From contig SVEY01000003.1 in the NCBI GenBank assembly GCA_015057165.1, positions 124,001 to 188,000 of the forward strand: a DNA stretch of 64,000 nt. The letters run 5' to 3'. The notes under the pieces were generated by a model. That model made no database searches. It was not told the origin of the DNA and worked only from the letters and a program-made list of their open reading frames with translations. The translations under genes were made by a program, and so were the position numbers. Below, in pieces: positions 54,595 through 62,952 of this stretch. Position 1 is the first letter of the stretch. Each line of letters begins with the position of its first letter. Origin of the DNA: Lachnospiraceae bacterium. Lineage in GTDB: Bacteria; Bacillota; Clostridia; Lachnospirales; Lachnospiraceae.

Positions 54595-55947
54595 TTACTG
54601 CTTATTAACAAATGCCTTTACTGCAGATACATAGCTTTTATTATTAAGCGCCTGTTCAATGTTTTCGCTCATCTGCTTTCTTTCATATGTTGTAAATGGC
54701 AAATGTACCTCGCCTTCAAAGTCTCCAAAGGACCTCATTACAAACTGCTTTGAATTATTGTCATATCCCAATATCCAGGCTCTATCCTTTGCTTGAGTCT
54801 TATCTTTTAAATCGTTGTTATAATAACTTTCTACAAATAAATCTAACTGACCCAACTGAGAATCTTTTGTCCCATCATCCGTATCTGTTGTAAGAAATAC
54901 CATTGCTATGTCAGCATCTCCTGACGCACTTGACAATATATTGAGTATTTCTTTTGACTCTTCATCTGAAAGAATTTTGGCTTCGTCATATAATATTGGA
55001 TTGGAGTTTGTTGTTGTATCTTTTGTACTTGTTTTCGTTTCAGAGCCTGTTGTTGTGTTTGATGAGTTAGTTATATGGGATTTATTCGTGCTACTATCCT
55101 CATTTAAATCACTGTTCTTTGTGCTATTAGTCCTATCTCTTGTTTCAATTGTTGGCTTATCATTAGGTCCTAATTCCTTATGTTCCATTTTAAAACCACT
55201 CATAGTTTCAACTATATTTTTTTCTTCTGAGCATGGTTTTACATAAACATCGCCCTTTACATGTCCGTTGTAATAATCTCCTGCTAATTCATCCATCAAG
55301 TCACCTGCTTCATCATAAGTAAGACCTAAAAAAACCTTGGTGCTAATAATCGAATATATCTTCAAACTTTCCACAGTATATTTCCCATAATAATCATGAA
55401 GCCTTTTTAAGTTTTCCATAGTATTGATATTCTCTTTAACACTTAAAGATTTAACAACATGCGAATCCTTGTATGCTTCAATTTGAATACAATAAGCCGA
55501 ACCAGTAGGATAACAGGTATAAGAAACCATTTCTTCTATTTTTCCTTCTTCACCTGATACATCTATTACATCTATGGTTTCCTCTTTCCAAGAAGACTTT
55601 GACAAATGATTGTTATATACGTTATTCACCTTGTCTATGTCTATCGCATTGGCTTCTTCATTAAACCTATCAATAAACTCTTCATATGTCATTGTATCAA
55701 CATTATTGTTGAAGGATGTGACAAAAATAATAATAACAACAATCACAGCAAGAATTATTGGCACAATAATAATCAGTGGTTTTGGGATATGCTGTATAAA
55801 TTTCTTAAACCCAAACAATTTATTTTTATAATTCTCATTGTCTGTAGAATTGGTACCTACATTGTTTTCATAAACAAATTCTTGACCACAGTTTGTGCAA
55901 AACTTTGATCCTTCCCTCATTTCAGCGCCACACTTATTACAAATCAT
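54595..55947 (-). CDS. Zinc-ribbon, TM, ectodomain, Ser/Thr-rich linker and C-terminal TPM-like domain
   Basis: MICNKCGAEMREGSKFCTNCGQEF; STNKSHITNSSNTTTGSETKTSTKDTTTNSN; ILSDEESKEILNILSSASGDADIAMVFLTTDTDDG resembles TPM domain. Confidence 0.75.
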   Translation of the reverse strand: MICNKCGAEMREGSKFCTNCGQEFVYENNVGTNSTDNENYKNKLFGFKKFIQHIPKPLIIIVPIILAVIVVIIIFVTSFNNNVDTMTYEEFIDRFNEEANAIDIDKVNNVYNNHLSKSSWKEETIDVIDVSGEEGKIEEMVSYTCYPTGSAYCIQIEAYKDSHVVKSLSVKENINTMENLKRLHDYYGKYTVESLKIYSIISTKVFLGLTYDEAGDLMDELAGDYYNGHVKGDVYVKPCSEEKNIVETMSGFKMEHKELGPNDKPTIETRDRTNSTKNSDLNEDSSTNKSHITNSSNTTTGSETKTSTKDTTTNSNPILYDEAKILSDEESKEILNILSSASGDADIAMVFLTTDTDDGTKDSQLGQLDLFVESYYNNDLKDKTQAKDRAWILGYDNNSKQFVMRSFGDFEGEVHLPFTTYERKQMSENIEQALNNKSYVSAVKAFVNKQ

Positions 55948-55977
55948 TTTTTCACCCTCTCTGTTGTTATTATTTCT

Positions 55978-56550
55978 CTATTTTTCATAACTAATATGTG
56001 GACTTCCTACTGGATGTCTAACTGCATAATAATCTATCCCATCCTTTGAAAATTTTTTATATTTTATCTTATATTCAATCCCATCATCCAAAAGACCCTT
56101 TTCTTTCTTTGTTAACGCATCAAATCCATCCTTTATTATAAATACCTTTTTTAAATCAACACCTTTTTTCTTAGAATCTTTCAATATTTCGTCTATTATC
56201 AAGTTAATTCTATTTTCTTTTTCCTCTTCACCCAAATTTTTATAGTTCTCTGACAAAGAAGAACCACAACTGTTGTACATAATATTTGCAAAATAAATGT
56301 CTTTAAGGTCGTTAAAACCTACTTTGTTAGGCTCATTACTCGCCGTTTTTACCATTTCTAAAAATCTATTTCTATATGTTGACATATTTTTTTCATCTAG
56401 CATTTTAATAAACCAATCGTTGTTTCCTTCTAATGAGCCGTCATCTCCGCCAGGCTCTCTCATAATAATTGCAACACCATTCGATTTTTTAGGAATGTAT
56501 GATATCCCTATTCCTTTTTCCTCATTTATTACCTTGTAACTCTTCCCCAT
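55978..56550 (-). CDS. Hypothetical soluble protein
   Basis: ~190 aa from MGKSYKVINEEKGIGISYIPKKSNGVAIIMREPGGDDG; start at 56550 with acaggaggt upstream rather than 56610. Confidence 0.7.
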   Translation of the reverse strand: MGKSYKVINEEKGIGISYIPKKSNGVAIIMREPGGDDGSLEGNNDWFIKMLDEKNMSTYRNRFLEMVKTASNEPNKVGFNDLKDIYFANIMYNSCGSSLSENYKNLGEEEKENRINLIIDEILKDSKKKGVDLKKVFIIKDGFDALTKKEKGLLDDGIEYKIKYKKFSKDGIDYYAVRHPVGSPHISYEK

Positions 56551-56600
56551 CGAAATACCTCCTGTCCTATTTTTCACGACATATATTAAGATATTTATAT

Positions 56601-56634
56601 AATAGGTCAATTACACCCTAATTTCAATAGGTCA
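56601..56634. promoter_or_regulatory. Direct repeat AATAGGTCA x2 in the divergent intergenic region
   Basis: Exact copies at 56601..56609 and 56626..56634. Confidence 0.5.
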
Positions 56635-56681
56635 CTCTGACATAATTAACATGTAATATACTAACTTAAGGGGGTGATTGT

Positions 56682-56921
56682 ATCTCAAGACTTAAGGAAT
56701 TACGTAAAGCAAAAGGCTACACCCAGACAAAAATGCAATCCCTTACGGGTATTGACCAGAGCGACTATTCTAAAATAGAAAACGGCAAACGCTACCTTAC
56801 CTTTGAACAATGCCGAAGAATCGCCCTGGCACTTGACACAAGTATGGACTATCTTGCCGGAATTACCAATAACCCAAAGCCATACCCCCGTAGCCAATCT
56901 AAAAACAAAAAAACCGACTGA
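56682..56921 (+). CDS. XRE-family HTH regulator with apparent AUC start (ORF track begins at internal ATG 56733)
   Basis: In-frame sequence ATC TCA AGA CTT AAG GAA TTA CGT gives (M)SRLKELRKAKGYTQTKMQSLTGIDQSDYSKIENGKRYLTFEQCRRIALALDTSMDYLAG; TAAGGGGGTGAT at 56667..56678; no ATG/GTG/TTG between the in-frame stop and R2. Confidence 0.75.
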   Translation: MSRLKELRKAKGYTQTKMQSLTGIDQSDYSKIENGKRYLTFEQCRRIALALDTSMDYLAGITNNPKPYPRSQSKNKKTD

Positions 56922-56950
56922 CACGCTTATTGTAACGCGTATCAGTCGGT
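56913..56950. terminator. Terminator overlapping the 3' end of the XRE gene
   Basis: ACCGACTGAcACGC-ttattgtaac-GCGTaTCAGTCGGT. Confidence 0.8.
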
Positions 56951-56975
56951 TTGTACTATGCTGTGTGCTAAGTAG

Positions 56976-57701
56976 CTATATTCTCATAACTGCTTTTGCA
57001 AATTCTTCTGCATTTAGATACCTCTGATTTGGACTTGTCATAGTCGCTTTTCCTACTACCTTTCCTATTCTTCCTGATGCTCTCCTCACCGATGGATGCG
57101 CACCTGTAATCATTACATTTAGAAGAATTCCCATTGCATAAATATCTGTTCTTATACTTGTTTGTCCCTCACCAAACTGCTCCGGTGCAGCATATCCTAT
57201 AGTTCCTAAACATTCCGTATCAGTATTTACATATGGTTTATAAATTCGTGCAATATCATAATCTATTATTTTAATAGTTCTACTTTCGCATATCTTTATG
57301 TTATCTGGCTTGATATCTCTATGAATTATTCCTGCCTTATGAAGCGCATTTATTCCATCAGCTACTTGTAACATATAGTGCTTTGCTTCTTTCTTATATA
57401 TTGGGCCCTGAATGATTCTATCTGTTAATGTCATACCACATACAAATTCCTCGATGATAAAGGTCTTTCCATTTGAAAACGCCACATCAAGTATCTCTAC
57501 AAGATTATTGTGTCCGATATTTTTTATGCGTTCTAAGAATCTATTTTCACCTATATACTCTTTAACTACTATACGCTTTTCGTTTTGAAGATTCTTGTAT
57601 TGTACTATTTTTTTACTATCGCTTTCTTTCAATACTTTTTCCAATTCATAGTATTGTTCAAGTGATTTCTTCCAATAAGTATATTTATCTATTATATCCA
57701 T
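56976..57701 (-). CDS. Cytoplasmic Ser/Thr protein kinase (Hanks type)
   Basis: VVKEYI, IIHRDIKPDNIKI, IIDYDIARI, GTIGYAAPEQFGEGQTSIRTDIYAMGILL. Confidence 0.9.
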   Translation of the reverse strand: MDIIDKYTYWKKSLEQYYELEKVLKESDSKKIVQYKNLQNEKRIVVKEYIGENRFLERIKNIGHNNLVEILDVAFSNGKTFIIEEFVCGMTLTDRIIQGPIYKKEAKHYMLQVADGINALHKAGIIHRDIKPDNIKICESRTIKIIDYDIARIYKPYVNTDTECLGTIGYAAPEQFGEGQTSIRTDIYAMGILLNVMITGAHPSVRRASGRIGKVVGKATMTSPNQRYLNAEEFAKAVMRI

Positions 57702-57763
57702 AAAAACATCTACTATGCTCCCTGCCTATTGAATTATCTTTTGCTTCGTGCTAACATTTTCCT

Positions 57764-58186
57764 ATGATTAATAAACCAACCAGCCAATTGATGAACTCTC
57801 TTAGAAAATCGAATACACCTTCCGAGTATCTTAACGAAGAAGAGAATTATATTATTGACGAGCCACTTGCGGTATATCTAAATAACTTATTAAAAGAAAA
57901 AGGCTTATCAAAATCTTCTGTTGTAAAGAATGCTGACATTAATGAAATCTATGGTTATCAAATACTTTCAGGAACTCGTACACCTTCCAGAGATAAGCTG
58001 ATTTCAATAGCTTTTGGTATGAATCTTGACATAGAAGAAACACAGCAACTACTAAAGTACGCAAATTACGCTCCTTTGTATCCGAAAAACAAACGAGATA
58101 GCATTATACTTTGGTGCATTGAACACAAATATAATATAAGAAATACCAATGAAGAGTTATATTCTCAAGAAGAAGAAACACTATAA
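57764..58186 (+). CDS. XRE-like HTH protein, divergent from the kinase
   Basis: VYLNNLLKEKGLSKSSVVKNADINEIYGYQILSGTRTPSRDKLISIAFGMNLDIEETQQLL. Confidence 0.8.
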   Translation: MINKPTSQLMNSLRKSNTPSEYLNEEENYIIDEPLAVYLNNLLKEKGLSKSSVVKNADINEIYGYQILSGTRTPSRDKLISIAFGMNLDIEETQQLLKYANYAPLYPKNKRDSIILWCIEHKYNIRNTNEELYSQEEETL

Positions 58187-58189
58187 CTA

Positions 58190-58783
58190 CTATTCAATAT
58201 AATTAGGTATCGTATTATAATAGTGGAGCATCGCAACATTTCCATTCTCGTCAAATACAACATTTAAATTAGGGGCGCCAAGTTTTCCATCATAATAATA
58301 ACAATAATAATCGTACATATCTTGATATGGAGAGCCCAGAATACTTCTAACCTGTTCCTTAGTATATCCTTTTCCTACACCATATATTCCCTTATTAGCA
58401 TTTTCAGGAAGGTCATAATCTATCACTATCTCCGGATTCTCTTTTGTTAAACTATCTCGTAAATCTTCCTCTAGTTGAGGATTATAAGCTATATTATTTC
58501 CTGTATTTAAGAATTCATATCTCGCTGTGTTAATATCTATATTGTTTTTTTCCTTTTCGTATTCTTTTTTCAAATTTTGTACAAATCTATAGAATAATAT
58601 ACATCCCACTAGGAAAAGAATTATAGCTATAGTTATAATTATAGTAGTAATAATCCGTTTTCGCTTATACTTTGTGATAAAGGAGACATCTTTTTTATTA
58701 GAATTCTTAAAGCTCGCCAAACACCTTGGACAGCATTCAACACCATATTCTATTTTTAATCCGCAATTAGGACAATATTTCAT
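58190..58783 (-). CDS. Zinc-ribbon plus TM protein with BamE/SmpA-like C-terminal domain
   Basis: MKYCPNCGLKIEYGVECCPRCLASF; TM; GVGKGYTKEQVRSILGSPYQDMYDYYCYYYDG...LNVVFDENGNVAMLHYY. Confidence 0.7.
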   Translation of the reverse strand: MKYCPNCGLKIEYGVECCPRCLASFKNSNKKDVSFITKYKRKRIITTIIITIAIILFLVGCILFYRFVQNLKKEYEKEKNNIDINTARYEFLNTGNNIAYNPQLEEDLRDSLTKENPEIVIDYDLPENANKGIYGVGKGYTKEQVRSILGSPYQDMYDYYCYYYDGKLGAPNLNVVFDENGNVAMLHYYNTIPNYIE

Positions 58784-58805
58784 AAGTTCCTCTATTCAAG
58801 AAAAC

Positions 58806-58825
58806 CCCCACCTCTACCGGTGGGG
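58806..58825 (-). terminator. Terminator after yaaR
   Basis: CCCCACC-tctacc-GGTGGGG. Confidence 0.75.
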
Positions 58826-58863
58826 ATAATAACATTTTCATATATACACTCTATATTCTTTTT

Positions 58864-59304
58864 CTAGGTCGAAATATCAAGCAGTAGTCCACGTATCTCA
58901 TCGATGTGACCTAGGATTGCAATGTGATCCTTTTCTTCCTTAACAAGTTCTTTTGCCAGGTTGTCCAGATTATCATCGACTTGGCGAATCATACCATATA
59001 CTCTGTGACGACCTTTTCTGTCTAGGAAATTCTCTCTTGAAAACTCGTGGGAGCGATTAACTACCTCATTCATGAACTCTTTAACAAGCTCACGATACTT
59101 CTTCATGTCAGAAATATCCATGTGCTTAGCGATTTTATTACCTTGATCATTGATTTGATCCATAAGCCCAGAGAGCTTCTCTTTAAGGTTCGCATCATCT
59201 ATCTTCGACACAAGTGTGAACTTGAATGTATCATCACTCTTTTGTACTTGTTCAGTTTCCGTTACCTGATTAACAGGTGCTACATTATTAACCTTAAGAT
59301 CCAT
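58864..59304 (-). CDS. yaaR: YaaR family (DUF327) protein
   Basis: [50 protein letters not shown]; synteny. Confidence 0.9.
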   Translation of the reverse strand: MDLKVNNVAPVNQVTETEQVQKSDDTFKFTLVSKIDDANLKEKLSGLMDQINDQGNKIAKHMDISDMKKYRELVKEFMNEVVNRSHEFSRENFLDRKGRHRVYGMIRQVDDNLDNLAKELVKEEKDHIAILGHIDEIRGLLLDIST

Positions 59305-59313
59305 AGCATTCTC

Positions 59314-59895
59314 CTACCTGTGAGCTTCTATGTACTCTGATATCTCATTTACTGTCTTACTTATGCTGTCGTTAATAAATATTTTTTTAACTCCTGCTGC
59401 ATTAAGCTTTTCTTTCGAGAAATCCTCGTCATCAGCAAGAAACCTTCTACAAAGTTCATTGTATTTTGGATTCTTCTGCTTCTTTTCTCGATCAAGTGCT
59501 CGCTGCAGTCTAAGACCATCCTCTACTTCTATATATATCGGACAGACACGCTCTTTTCCGTAGTATTTTCGGATTTTTTCATAGGATTCTAGTGTTCCAA
59601 TTATTATATAATCCTTCTCATCAATTAACACATTGTCATCATCTACAGTAAAATAATCCCATGGTCCATAACATGTGTTATAGCGCCTTAGCTCTATAAT
59701 CTTCCCGCTTCTTTCTAGCTCATCTCTTCTTTTCTCGTCTACAAAATGATATTCCACACCATCAACCTCATTCTCACGAATTGGTCTTGTTGTGTAGCTA
59801 ACCACATTTTCAAGATGAAGCTCTTTTTCTTCAAGAAGCTTCTTAAATATAGTATCTTTTCCTGTAGAACTTTTACCAATAATACAATATAACAT
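59314..59895 (-). CDS. Guanylate kinase-like protein
   Basis: MLYCIIGKSSTGKDTIFKKLL; VVSYTTRPIRENEVDGVEYHFV. Confidence 0.85.
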   Translation of the reverse strand: MLYCIIGKSSTGKDTIFKKLLEEKELHLENVVSYTTRPIRENEVDGVEYHFVDEKRRDELERSGKIIELRRYNTCYGPWDYFTVDDDNVLIDEKDYIIIGTLESYEKIRKYYGKERVCPIYIEVEDGLRLQRALDREKKQKNPKYNELCRRFLADDEDFSKEKLNAAGVKKIFINDSISKTVNEISEYIEAHR

Positions 59896-59909
59896 TTCTT
59901 CTCCTGATT

Positions 59910-61271
59910 TTATAAGGTAATGCAAACCTTTCCGTCTCGCATTCCTTCAATATTATTATAGTTTTCTCTAATGTAATCTATGTCTTCTTTCTCTATAACT
60001 TCTCCTGATACAATAAGAGGAATACCAGGTGGATAAGCAATTATTGTTTCTGCCAGAATTCTGCCTTCACACTTCTCATAAGGTAACTCTTCATAATTAT
60101 TAGACACCTCATATAATTCTAATTTCTTATTATGGTTTCTAAGAAATCTCATATTAGTTTTCTTGTCCTTCTTAGAAATATCAACCTCTCCATCAATTTC
60201 AGTAAGAGCACCTGATAACCTTCTTAATCCATCCTCTGTATCCATGCAACTTGTCATAGCAAGAGCATATTCTCTATTACACATCTCTAGTTCAAGGTGA
60301 TACTTACTTCTTAATATCTGGCATAACTCTTCACCTTTTAAGTATCCATTGGTATATATTACAATCTTACTAATGTCTCGATTATTAGATATAGGTTCCA
60401 CTGACAGGGCATGTAATTTAGATACATCTTCGTAGAAATCATATAAGCATTTTACATAATTCTTATACAAATCATTCTCACCAAGTAACTCTATGGCTCT
60501 ACTCATACTATCCATTATTACATAACTAGGTGAGCTGGTCTGATACATGCTAATGTATCTCTTAACATTTTCAGCATCAACTAAGGTAGAATTCACATGG
60601 ACTATAGCTGCCTGATTGAGAACCGGCAACGTCTTATGAGCACTCATTATACAGATATCTATTAGTTCTATATAATCTTCTGGAAATGCTTCATGAAAGC
60701 GAAAATGTGCTCCATGAGCTGAGTCCACAATTAATGCTATTTTCTTTGAATGAAGATACATAGATATTGCAGGTATATCCGATACAACTCCTTCATAAGT
60801 TGGGCTTGTAATAACAACAGCCTTTGGCTTAATACTTGACTTTTCTAATCTTTGTACAGCTTCTCTTACAGAATCTATAGTAACTTCACCAACCAAAGTA
60901 TCATTATACATTTCAGGCATTATGTATTCTACATGTAGCTTTCTAAGAAATGCTGCATTGTATACACTTTTATGACAATTTCTCCCAATTATAATATAGT
61001 CCCCTGCATCTGCTACTGCGGATATAGCACTAAGATTTCCGCATGTTGAGCCATTTACTGTAAAATAGCTCTTCTTCGAATTATACATTCTTGCAATTTC
61101 TTCGTTCAAATCCTTAATGATTCCTGTAGGATTATTAAGATTATCAAATCCATCAATCTCAGTAATGTCTATCTTATATGCACCATCTAATTGCCTCTTA
61201 TGACCTGGCATATGGAATGGATATACATCTTTATCTCTATATTGTTCTAATTTTTTGTGAAGAGATTCCAT
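59910..61271 (-). CDS. Orn/Lys/Arg decarboxylase family (YaaO-like)
   Basis: FHMPGHKRQ; VNGSTCGNLSAISA; VDSAHGAHFRF; SAHKTLPVLNQAA. Confidence 0.92.
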   Translation of the reverse strand: MESLHKKLEQYRDKDVYPFHMPGHKRQLDGAYKIDITEIDGFDNLNNPTGIIKDLNEEIARMYNSKKSYFTVNGSTCGNLSAISAVADAGDYIIIGRNCHKSVYNAAFLRKLHVEYIMPEMYNDTLVGEVTIDSVREAVQRLEKSSIKPKAVVITSPTYEGVVSDIPAISMYLHSKKIALIVDSAHGAHFRFHEAFPEDYIELIDICIMSAHKTLPVLNQAAIVHVNSTLVDAENVKRYISMYQTSSPSYVIMDSMSRAIELLGENDLYKNYVKCLYDFYEDVSKLHALSVEPISNNRDISKIVIYTNGYLKGEELCQILRSKYHLELEMCNREYALAMTSCMDTEDGLRRLSGALTEIDGEVDISKKDKKTNMRFLRNHNKKLELYEVSNNYEELPYEKCEGRILAETIIAYPPGIPLIVSGEVIEKEDIDYIRENYNNIEGMRDGKVCITL

Positions 61272-61303
61272 TTATTTCTCCAGATAATTCTTTATTAATT
61301 TTT

Positions 61304-62149
61304 TTAATCTAAGAACCTTAAAATATCCGGCATCCAGTCCCCGAAGAATACCGTATCTTCAACATATGCCTTATAAATAGGCTCTAAGAATCTAATTATA
61401 AGTGTATGCACATCCTCCCAGATTAAATCACTTCTCTTAGTATGACGAACTACTCTCTTCCACTTCTTCTTCATATATGTATAATTCTTGTAGCTTTTTA
61501 GCTTTTCAAGTCTGTTTAGGTCAAAGCCCTTTTTGCTTACACATTTATCCGACAGACAATCCTTTACCTTACGACCTTCTATGGCTTCATTCTGTAGGAT
61601 ATCGTATAAATCAATATACTTTTCCATCTCATTAAGTAACTCTAGCTTATCTAGAATATCAAAACAAAGCTCCGAAATCCTCTCTTCTAAAGGAAACTCT
61701 AAGTAAGTTACAGTTTTGCCATTCTGTAGGGACAGCTCTAACTCTTTTTCTCTTGGAAATGTCTGAACTTCTCCTGCTTCCTGAACAAAAAGAATTATTG
61801 GTATCTTCATCTTAAGAAGATTTATTTCAAAACATACTCTGTTATTAGATAGGAAGTTCGTAGTAACCTTAACTCCTAGATTCATAAAATGAGACACTAT
61901 TGATAAAGACAGCTTCCTCAGATAAACATCTATCTCCTCGCTTCCAGAATAAGCGAGAATTAGCGTATCTTTCATACCTCTCTTATATGAATCAATGTTT
62001 AATGTCTTATCATTAATTATCCACAAATCTTCAAGATTATTCTCAGAGATGAACACTACAAATTCTTCCAGGAGACAGCCCAGAAGCAAATTATCAAATG
62101 GTATGTCTAATTCAGTTGACTTTTTCTTAATCAAATTAGGATTTAGCAT
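61304..62149 (-). CDS. AbiEii/AbiGii-like toxin-family protein, divergent or degenerate
   Basis: Immediately downstream of AbiEi-like gene; AbiEii-like size and C-terminal helical region. Confidence 0.5.
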   Translation of the reverse strand: MLNPNLIKKKSTELDIPFDNLLLGCLLEEFVVFISENNLEDLWIINDKTLNIDSYKRGMKDTLILAYSGSEEIDVYLRKLSLSIVSHFMNLGVKVTTNFLSNNRVCFEINLLKMKIPIILFVQEAGEVQTFPREKELELSLQNGKTVTYLEFPLEERISELCFDILDKLELLNEMEKYIDLYDILQNEAIEGRKVKDCLSDKCVSKKGFDLNRLEKLKSYKNYTYMKKKWKRVVRHTKRSDLIWEDVHTLIIRFLEPIYKAYVEDTVFFGDWMPDILRFLD

Positions 62150-62767
62150 CTATAACCACACACCAATCATATTCTGCACTTTCTTTAATACTTTACGCTT
62201 GCTTGCGCATTCCATAAGAGAAGATACATCCTTATCTTCATCTTGTATATAAGACAACGCCGCTTTCTTGAAGTCTTCTCTATTCATCTTATCTTCATAC
62301 TTTAATACATCGCATATTAGACGGTCTTTCGTGTAAATGTTCATAGATGAGCTTCCCACTTTAGTTGTCGTAACCCCTAAAGTCATTACATCTTTCTCGC
62401 AATAGTATGGCTCAAGTGCAGGATAATCCATCTTGAATCGAGATTTGGAAGTATTCTTACTCACTGCAATTTTCCACACGAAAGGTCTTGTCTCCAGATA
62501 ACCGTAATAATAAAGCGCTGACTCCATTGTTAGTATTCCATCAGGAAACATTCCAGCCACAAGATCTTCTTCACTTTGATTCTCTAAGTTAATTGCGTAG
62601 TATCCGCTCTTTACACGAATAAGACGACCTTCTTCAACATATGATATTATTCTTCTATAATCTATTCCAAGTTCTGTTATCTGTTTTGTTCTGACAATAC
62701 CATTGTTTTCTTCTATCAATTTCTCAATTACTTCGAACTCGAACTCTTTCTTTTCATTTCGGTCCAT
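62150..62767 (-). CDS. AbiEi-like type IV antitoxin
   Basis: EKLIEENNGIVRTKQITELGIDYRRIISYVEEGRLIRVKSGYYAI; ALYYYGYLE; DRLICDVLKY. Confidence 0.85.
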   Translation of the reverse strand: MDRNEKKEFEFEVIEKLIEENNGIVRTKQITELGIDYRRIISYVEEGRLIRVKSGYYAINLENQSEEDLVAGMFPDGILTMESALYYYGYLETRPFVWKIAVSKNTSKSRFKMDYPALEPYYCEKDVMTLGVTTTKVGSSSMNIYTKDRLICDVLKYEDKMNREDFKKAALSYIQDEDKDVSSLMECASKRKVLKKVQNMIGVWL

Positions 62768-62952
62768 TGGAAATGGCGCTTCCATAAAAACCTCCTTTTG
62801 TCAGAATATTTATAGTATTATATATAATTATCTGACAATTTCCCTTCTTTCTATTATTGTCGTTAATCTTAATATTGCGACATATTTTACTTATAATTTG
62901 TCTTATTGTAAGAATTCGCAAATTAAACCTGTCTTATTCTGTAAAGTATGTC

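Noticed and set aside
55978-56550. Uracil-DNA glycosylase-like protein
   Set aside because: Only a weak HPxxSPH resemblance at the C-terminus; no GxDPY motif.
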